64,000 nt of DNA from Conyzicola nivalis (GTDB lineage: Bacteria; Actinomycetota; Actinomycetes; Actinomycetales; Microbacteriaceae), in contig NZ_BMGB01000001.1 in the NCBI RefSeq assembly GCF_014639655.1, positions 558,001 through 622,000 of the forward strand. Direction: 5' to 3'. Positions 59,386-64,000 of the stretch are shown here, piece by piece; the stretch's first letter is position 1, and each line of letters starts with the position of its first letter. The notes under the pieces were generated by a model. It was not told the DNA's origin. It saw only the letters and a list, made by a program, of their open reading frames with translations, and did not search any database. The translations under genes and the position numbers were made by a program.

Positions 59386-60255
59386 GTGCGCTCCAAACGC
59401 CTAAGTCGATGGGCCATAATCCCCATTGCGTTAGCAGTCTCGGTGGTTCTCGCCGGGTGCACGCAGGCCCAGTTGCAGGGTTACCTGCCTGGTGATCCCG
59501 ATACCACCAACCACACGAGCCGCATCATGGGCCTGTGGGTCACCTCCTGGATCGTGCTCCTCGCGGTCGGTGTCACGACCTGGGCTCTCGTCATCTGGGC
59601 CGCGGTCGTCTTCCGCCGCCGCCGTGGCCAGACCGGTCTCCCCGTGCAGCTGCGTTACAACCTCCCGGTCGAGATCTTCTACACGATCGTGCCGCTCATC
59701 CTCGTGCTGGGCTTCTTCGCCTTCACCGCGCGTGACCAAGCCGAGATCGAGGCAGACCCGGGCAACCCCGACGTCAAGGTCGAGGTCTTCGGCAAGCGTT
59801 GGGCGTGGGACTTCAACTACCTCAACGAGAACGTCTACAGCGCCGGCGTTCAGGCCACCGAGCTCGAGACCACCGACGGTGTCGACAACGACGCCCTCCC
59901 CGTTCTCTACCTGCCGGTAGACAAGAAGGTCGAGATCGACATCGAGTCCCGCGATGTCATCCACTCGTTCTGGGTCATCGACTTCTTGTACAAGAAAGAC
60001 ATGATCCCCGGCAAGACGAACCACATGTACTTCACGCCGACCAAGATCGGCACCTACCAGGGCAAATGCGCCGAGCTGTGTGGCGAATACCACTCGCTCA
60101 TGCTGTTCCAGGTGAAGGTCGTCTCTCAGGACGACTACGACGCCTACATCGATGCTCAGCGTGCCGCCGGCTTCGAGGGTCGCCTCGGCGCCGAATACAA
60201 CACGAACACCAACCTGCCGGGCACCGGCGCGGTTGACCACAGCGAAGAAGGCTAA
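59386..60255 (+). CDS. ctaC: Cytochrome c oxidase subunit II (lipoprotein)
   Basis: Subunit II of the aa3 oxidase (289 residues), which receives electrons through its Cu-A centre. It has a lipobox V-L-A-G-C after a signal segment, two membrane helices, and the Cu-A binding loop GKCAELCGEYHSLM with both Cys, the His and the Met. An internal acidic stretch (ADPGNPDVKVEV and a T-T-D-G-V-D-N-D loop) is longer than in mitochondrial subunits. GTG 59386 has GAGAGG six bases upstream; an in-frame GTG at 59365 is less likely. First gene of the ctaCDF operon. Confidence 0.95.
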   Translation: MRSKRLSRWAIIPIALAVSVVLAGCTQAQLQGYLPGDPDTTNHTSRIMGLWVTSWIVLLAVGVTTWALVIWAAVVFRRRRGQTGLPVQLRYNLPVEIFYTIVPLILVLGFFAFTARDQAEIEADPGNPDVKVEVFGKRWAWDFNYLNENVYSAGVQATELETTDGVDNDALPVLYLPVDKKVEIDIESRDVIHSFWVIDFLYKKDMIPGKTNHMYFTPTKIGTYQGKCAELCGEYHSLMLFQVKVVSQDDYDAYIDAQRAAGFEGRLGAEYNTNTNLPGTGAVDHSEEG

Positions 60256-60261
60256 GTCGCG

Positions 60262-61980
60262 ATGAGCACAGCAACAGCAACGAGGCCAGGCCTCAGCACT
60301 CCAGCGGTAGTGCGTCGGGGCAACGTCCTGGTCAGTTGGATCACCTCCACCGACCACAAGACGATCGGGTACATGTACCTGATCAGCTCCTTCGTCTACT
60401 TCTGCATCGGCGGGGTGATGGCGCTCATCATCCGCGCCCAGCTCTTCGCTCCGGGTCTGAACATCGTCGACTCCAAAGAGCAGTACAACCAGCTCTTCAC
60501 GATGCACGGCACGATCATGCTCCTCATGTTCGCGACGCCGCTGTTCGCGGGGTTCGCCAACGTGCTGATGCCCCTCCAGATCGGTGCACCGGATGTCGCG
60601 TTCCCGCGACTCAACGCGTTCGCCTACTGGCTCTACAGCTTCGGCAGCCTGATGGCCGTCGCTGGCTTCCTCACCCCGCAGGGTGCCGCGTCGTTCGGCT
60701 GGTTCGCCTACGCCCCGCTCTCGAGCACGACGTTCTCGCCCGGAGTGGGCGGCAACCTCTGGGTCTTCGGCCTCGCGATGAGCGGTTTCGGAACGATTCT
60801 CGGTGCCGTCAACTTCATCACGACCATCATCACGATGCGCGCCCCCGGCATGACGATGTTCCGCATGTCGATCTTCACGTGGAACGTCATGGTCACCTCG
60901 ATCCTCGTTCTGATGGCCTTCCCGGTTCTCGCCGCGGCCCTGTTCGGACTCGGCGCAGACCGCGTGTTCAACGCCCACGTCTACGACCCCGCCAACGGCG
61001 GTGTCATCCTTTGGCAGCACCTCTTCTGGTTCTTCGGCCACCCCGAGGTGTACATCATCGCGCTACCGTTCTTCGGAATCATCTCCGAGGTGCTGCCGGT
61101 GTTCAGCCGCAAGCCGATCTTCGGCTACAAGACGCTCATCTACGCGACCATCGCGATCGCCGCGCTTTCCGTGACCGTGTGGGCTCACCACATGTACGTG
61201 ACCGGATCCGTGCTGCTTCCGTTCTTCTCGCTTATGACGATGCTCATCGCGGTCCCGACCGGTGTGAAGATCTTCAACTGGATCGGCACCATGTGGCGCG
61301 GCTCCGTGACGTTCGAGACACCCATGCTGTGGGCCATCGGCTTCCTCATCACGTTCACCTTCGGCGGACTGACCGGCATCATCCTGGCCTCGCCGCCGCT
61401 CGACTTCCACGTCTCCGACTCGTACTTCGTCGTCGCCCACTTCCACTACGTGGTGTTCGGCACCGTGGTGTTCGCGATGTTCTCGGGCTTCTACTTCTGG
61501 TGGCCCAAGTGGACCGGCACGATGCTCAACGAGCGCCTCGGCAAGATCCACTTCTGGCTGCTGTTCATCGGCTTCCACACCACGTTCCTCATCCAGCACT
61601 GGATCGGTGTCGTCGGTATGCCGCGTCGTTACGCGACGTACCTCCCCGAAGACGGCGTGACGTGGATGAATCAGGTTTCCACGGTCGGAGCGGCGATCCT
61701 CGCCACCTCGATGCTGCCGTTCTTCTACAACGTGTACCTCACGGCGCGTACCGCGCCCAAGGTCACCGTGAACGATCCGTGGGGCTTCTCCCGCTCGCTC
61801 GAGTGGGCCACCTCGTGCCCGCCTCCCCGCCACAACTTCACCTCGATCCCGCGCATTCGTTCCGAGGCTCCCGCGTTCGACCTGAACCACCCCGAGGCAG
61901 AAGTGCCGATCGGTATCGGTCCGGGTAAGGACGCGCCCGACGCCCCCGTGTACGACATGTCAGACGAGAAGGTCAAGTAA
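60262..61980 (+). CDS. ctaD: Cytochrome c oxidase subunit I
   Basis: Catalytic subunit of the aa3-type oxidase (572 residues, 12 spans) with heme a, heme a3 and Cu-B. Heme/copper ligands are seen in [23 protein letters not shown] (Cu-B His and cross-linked Tyr region), WAHHMYVTG and [10 protein letters not shown]. The proton-channel Glu lies in the WFFGHPEVY block. The C-terminal tail is Pro/Asp-rich, as in other actinobacteria. Only six bases separate it from ctaC. Confidence 0.98.
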   Translation: MSTATATRPGLSTPAVVRRGNVLVSWITSTDHKTIGYMYLISSFVYFCIGGVMALIIRAQLFAPGLNIVDSKEQYNQLFTMHGTIMLLMFATPLFAGFANVLMPLQIGAPDVAFPRLNAFAYWLYSFGSLMAVAGFLTPQGAASFGWFAYAPLSSTTFSPGVGGNLWVFGLAMSGFGTILGAVNFITTIITMRAPGMTMFRMSIFTWNVMVTSILVLMAFPVLAAALFGLGADRVFNAHVYDPANGGVILWQHLFWFFGHPEVYIIALPFFGIISEVLPVFSRKPIFGYKTLIYATIAIAALSVTVWAHHMYVTGSVLLPFFSLMTMLIAVPTGVKIFNWIGTMWRGSVTFETPMLWAIGFLITFTFGGLTGIILASPPLDFHVSDSYFVVAHFHYVVFGTVVFAMFSGFYFWWPKWTGTMLNERLGKIHFWLLFIGFHTTFLIQHWIGVVGMPRRYATYLPEDGVTWMNQVSTVGAAILATSMLPFFYNVYLTARTAPKVTVNDPWGFSRSLEWATSCPPPRHNFTSIPRIRSEAPAFDLNHPEAEVPIGIGPGKDAPDAPVYDMSDEKVK

Positions 61981-61982
61981 GC

Positions 61983-62408
61983 ATGAAGGCCAATATCAAC
62001 CTCTTCTGGGTGCTGTTCGCGTTCTGCGTGGTCGCCGACATCGCCTACATCATCTGGTCGCTGGCCGACCCGATCCACGGCGGCCGGATCGAATGGGTGG
62101 GAACCCTCGGAATCGGTCTCGCCGGCGTGCTGTCGGGCTTCATCGCTTTCTACGTCGGTGCGGTCCACCGCTCGCAGGGCGGGGTTCTCCCCGAAGACCG
62201 TCTCGACGCGAACATCGACGACGGCGACGCCGAGCAGGGCTTCTTCAGCCCGTGGAGCTGGTGGCCGGTAATGCTCGCGGCCGCGCTCTCGCTCATGTTC
62301 CTCGGGCTCGCAGTCGGTGTCTGGATCTCGATCATCGGCGCCGCGATCGTCGCCATCAGCATCGTTGGGTGGGTTTATGAGTACTACCGAGGCAACTTCG
62401 CCCACTAG
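61983..62408 (+). CDS. ctaF: Actinobacterial cytochrome c oxidase subunit IV
   Basis: Small membrane subunit (141 residues, four spans) found only in actinobacterial aa3 oxidases, part of the bc1-aa3 supercomplex. It starts M-K-A-N-I-N-L-F-W-V-L-F, typical of CtaF, and has the conserved GFFSPWSWWPV segment. ATG lies two bases after ctaD. Its last 32 bases overlap the next gene. Confidence 0.94.
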   Translation: MKANINLFWVLFAFCVVADIAYIIWSLADPIHGGRIEWVGTLGIGLAGVLSGFIAFYVGAVHRSQGGVLPEDRLDANIDDGDAEQGFFSPWSWWPVMLAAALSLMFLGLAVGVWISIIGAAIVAISIVGWVYEYYRGNFAH

Positions 62409-62835
62409 CCAGGTGCTGATCCGTCCGGCGCGTGCGAGCGACGCCGACGTGGTCTTCACCCTGCTCAACGAGCTCGCGGTCAGCTATCTGCCCGACCGCG
62501 ATGCCTTCGATCTCACGTTCGACTCCTTCGCAGCGGGGGAGTCGAACGCCCTCCTCCTGGTGGCCGAGGTCGACGGCGTGGTGCACGGCTACGCCCTGAC
62601 CACCATCTCCCGACTGCTGTACACCAACGGTAGCTCGGCCCAGTTGCAGGAGCTCGTCGTCGAATCGTCCGCCCAGGGTGCCGGCCTCGGCTCGCTGCTG
62701 GTCGAGGCGACCGAGCGCGAGTGCAGGGAGCGCGGCGTGCGCCAGCTCACCGTCGCGAGCCGTCGGGCCTCGGGCTTCTACGAACGCCTGGGCTACGGCT
62801 CTACGGCCGACTACCTCAAGCGCTCCTTCGACTAG
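62377..62835 (+). CDS. GNAT-family N-acetyltransferase
   Basis: This 152-residue protein has the GNAT fold: the beta-bulge region VVHGYALTTISRLL, the acyl-CoA loop QGAGLGSLLVEATERECRERG (the Q/R-x-x-G-x-G/A pattern) and the C-terminal S-G-F-Y-E-R-L-G-Y block. The acceptor is unknown. It starts inside ctaF (ATG 62377 with GGTGGGT upstream), so it depends on the oxidase operon for expression. Its end and the end of the convergent gene share a direct repeat TTCGACTAGAG (62827 and 62844). Confidence 0.9.
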   Translation: MSTTEATSPTSQVLIRPARASDADVVFTLLNELAVSYLPDRDAFDLTFDSFAAGESNALLLVAEVDGVVHGYALTTISRLLYTNGSSAQLQELVVESSAQGAGLGSLLVEATERECRERGVRQLTVASRRASGFYERLGYGSTADYLKRSFD

Positions 62836-62848
62836 AGCCTGCTTTCGA

Positions 62849-63643
62849 CTAGAGGCTGGTGTAGACCGACACGTCGACCGCGACGGTCACGGTCGTCGAC
62901 GATGCGTCGTCGGGCCGCGGATGCGCCCCGTGGTGTCCGCTCGGACCCATCGCCGCGAGGTCGGCGACCTCCGCCTCGTCGAGCCGTACGTCGTAGGCCG
63001 TCGACAGCCTGTCCCGCAGCGCGAACCGAGCCCCGAGGGTCTCGTCGAGGTGCCCGAGCTTGTGCGGCTGGATGCCGATGAGCTGCCCGCGCTGGCGGAG
63101 CTGCTCGAGGTGGCTCGGCGCCGGGGTCACGACCACGAGGGTCCCGTCCGGGCGCAGCATTCGCGCGAACTCGTCGGCGTTGCGCGGGGCGAAGACGCAC
63201 AACACGACGTCGGCGCGGGCGGAACGCACCGGCAGCGGCCGCCAGACGTCCGCGACCACCCCGGGAGCCCCTGTGGCCCGCACGGCTAGCGTGACGGCGT
63301 CGAGTGACACGTCGAGCTCGAGCAGGCGCGTGAGCGGTCTGCGGGCCCTGAGAGCGGCCGCGTAGTAGCCGGAGCCGCATCCGGAATCTACGACGTCGAG
63401 GGCGGCCTGTGTCGGCAGCGCCGCGTCGAGCAGGTCGACTATGGGGGAGTAGTGGCCGAGGGCGAGGAATCGCTCCCGAGCCTCGAGGATCTCACGCGTG
63501 TCGCCGAGGATGCCGCGCGAGCGGTCGACGAGGTTGAGGTAGCCACGCTTGTTCGCGTCGAAGGTGTGACCGGAGGAACACAAAAGCGACCAGGAGGCGG
63601 ACCCTGCGCTGTCGAGATCTCTCTCGCAGCGCGGGCACCGCAA
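62849..63643 (-). CDS. RlmA-like 23S rRNA guanine methyltransferase
   Basis: This 264-residue SAM-dependent methyltransferase begins with a zinc finger typical of RlmA (Cys3, Cys6, Cys22, His26 in RCPRC and LLCSSGHTF) and the block NKRGYLNLV, followed by the SAM motif V-D-S-G-C-G-S-G-Y-Y near 84. RlmA proteins methylate G745 or G748 of 23S rRNA and can change sensitivity to macrolides such as tylosin, so a resistance or basic housekeeping role is possible. Start is TTG 63643; no ATG or GTG is in frame upstream, so the true start could lie slightly further up. Confidence 0.85.
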   Translation of the reverse strand: MRCPRCERDLDSAGSASWSLLCSSGHTFDANKRGYLNLVDRSRGILGDTREILEARERFLALGHYSPIVDLLDAALPTQAALDVVDSGCGSGYYAAALRARRPLTRLLELDVSLDAVTLAVRATGAPGVVADVWRPLPVRSARADVVLCVFAPRNADEFARMLRPDGTLVVVTPAPSHLEQLRQRGQLIGIQPHKLGHLDETLGARFALRDRLSTAYDVRLDEAEVADLAAMGPSGHHGAHPRPDDASSTTVTVAVDVSVYTSL

Positions 63644-63675
63644 CCAGGTCGCCAGTGTCTGAGCGTCCGAACCGA

Positions 63676-64000
63676 TTAGTGGTCGTCTCCGTGGTGAGCG
63701 CCCTCGATCTCGCCCTTCGAGACCGGAAGGATGCGGTCTTCGAAGAACCAGCGCGAGAAGCCGGCGCGGAGGCGCTGGGTGACCGTGATGCGGCCGTCGC
63801 TGTTCGGGCGGATCATGAGCGGCTCGTAGTCGGTGTAGCTGGTCAGTCTCCAGCGCTCGGCATCGCTGAGCGGCTGGTGGACCTCGATGTACTCGCCGCC
63901 GGGGAGGCGCACGATGCGGCCCGACTCGAAGCCGTGGAGCGCGATCTCGCGGTCCTTCTTCTGCAGGCCGAAGCAGATGCGCTTGGTGACGATGTACGCG
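63676..64000 (-). CDS. qcrB: Cytochrome bc1 complex cytochrome b subunit, C-terminal end (5' part outside window)
   Basis: The last 107 residues of actinobacterial QcrB are visible: KKDREIALHGFESGRIVRLP, then GGEYIEVHQPLS and a long cytoplasmic tail ending in H-H-G-D-D-H. This tail region, with G-R-I-T-V-T-Q-R-L, is specific to actinobacterial QcrB. The protein quinone-oxidising core lies beyond the window end. It points toward the ctaCDF genes, with the qcrCAB operon expected upstream on the minus strand. Confidence 0.88.
   Translation of the reverse strand, partial: AYIVTKRICFGLQKKDREIALHGFESGRIVRLPGGEYIEVHQPLSDAERWRLTSYTDYEPLMIRPNSDGRITVTQRLRAGFSRWFFEDRILPVSKGEIEGAHHGDDH

Noticed and set aside
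1-64000. tRNA, rRNA, CRISPR array, prophage or insertion sequence
   Set aside because: No cloverleaf-like genes in the spacers, no regularly spaced short repeats, no transposase, integrase or phage genes were seen.

Overview
The window is chromosomal DNA of a high-GC Gram-positive actinobacterium, most probably a member of the Microbacteriaceae. The evidence is the strong preference for G/C in third codon positions, the many GTG and TTG starts, actinobacterial gene families (DUF3040, DUF3043, Rv2175c-type DNA-binding protein, GarA/OdhI FHA protein, FtsR), a division and cell-wall (dcw) cluster without ftsA, and an actinobacterial ctaCDF/qcrB respiratory module. I see no rRNA, tRNA, CRISPR array, prophage or insertion sequence. 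Gene density is very high and no gene-free stretch exceeds 300 bases.

Layout. 1-3875: iron-siderophore ABC importer (lipoprotein, two FecCD permeases, ATPase) read divergently from a DtxR/IdeR-like box. 3872-6256: minus-strand group (MpaB-type oxygenase, small unknown protein, S4 RNA-binding protein, acyltransferase). 6385-7350: siderophore-interacting flavoprotein, which belongs functionally with the importer. 7357-8637: two minus-strand genes (26-residue repeat protein, DUF1295 membrane protein). 8681-11319: CDP-alcohol phosphatidyltransferase, GarA/OdhI-like FHA protein, FtsR and a second MerR regulator, in the order known around Rv1822-Rv1830 of Mycobacterium. 11389-17595: ParA ATPase, pyruvate carboxylase, an EspI-like ATPase and peptide deformylase. 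17614-21278: long-chain acyl-CoA synthetase, ROK sugar kinase, acyltransferase. 21372-27902: class II DAHP synthase, PASTA Ser/Thr kinase, LysM/lysozyme-like protein, Rv2175c-type protein and polyprenyl synthetase, the arrangement known around pknL in Mycobacterium.

27974-48371 is the dcw region: DUF3040, mraZ, rsmH, ftsL-like, ftsI, murE, a degenerate murF-like gene, mraY, murD, ftsW, murG, murC, ftsQ, ftsZ, yggS, sepF, yggT, divIVA, lspA and an rluA-type pseudouridine synthase. From murE to murG the genes overlap or abut, which suggests one translationally coupled operon. 48420-51962 is dnaE. 52015-53210 holds an AbiEi/endonuclease-like gene bracketed by two similar palindromic repeats. 53230-59279: flavin reductase, hisD, nrdR, pyrD, DUF3043, M20 peptidase and erpA. 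59386-62408: ctaC-ctaD-ctaF of the aa3 oxidase, then a GNAT acetyltransferase, an RlmA-like methyltransferase and the 3' end of qcrB at the window edge.

The regulators and their probable targets lie in the same window. FtsR, known in actinobacteria to control ftsZ, is at 9936, and an inverted repeat of MerR-operator type lies just upstream of ftsZ. MraZ-box-like repeats precede mraZ. The GarA/OdhI protein keeps its phosphorylatable Thr-Thr pair and a Ser/Thr kinase is encoded 13 kb away. The two points most worth follow-up are the murF position, occupied by a short protein lacking the Mur-ligase P-loop, and the MurE substrate motif, which reads DHHPR instead of DDNPR. Together they suggest unusual peptidoglycan-precursor synthesis, which fits the B-type peptidoglycan typical of this family.
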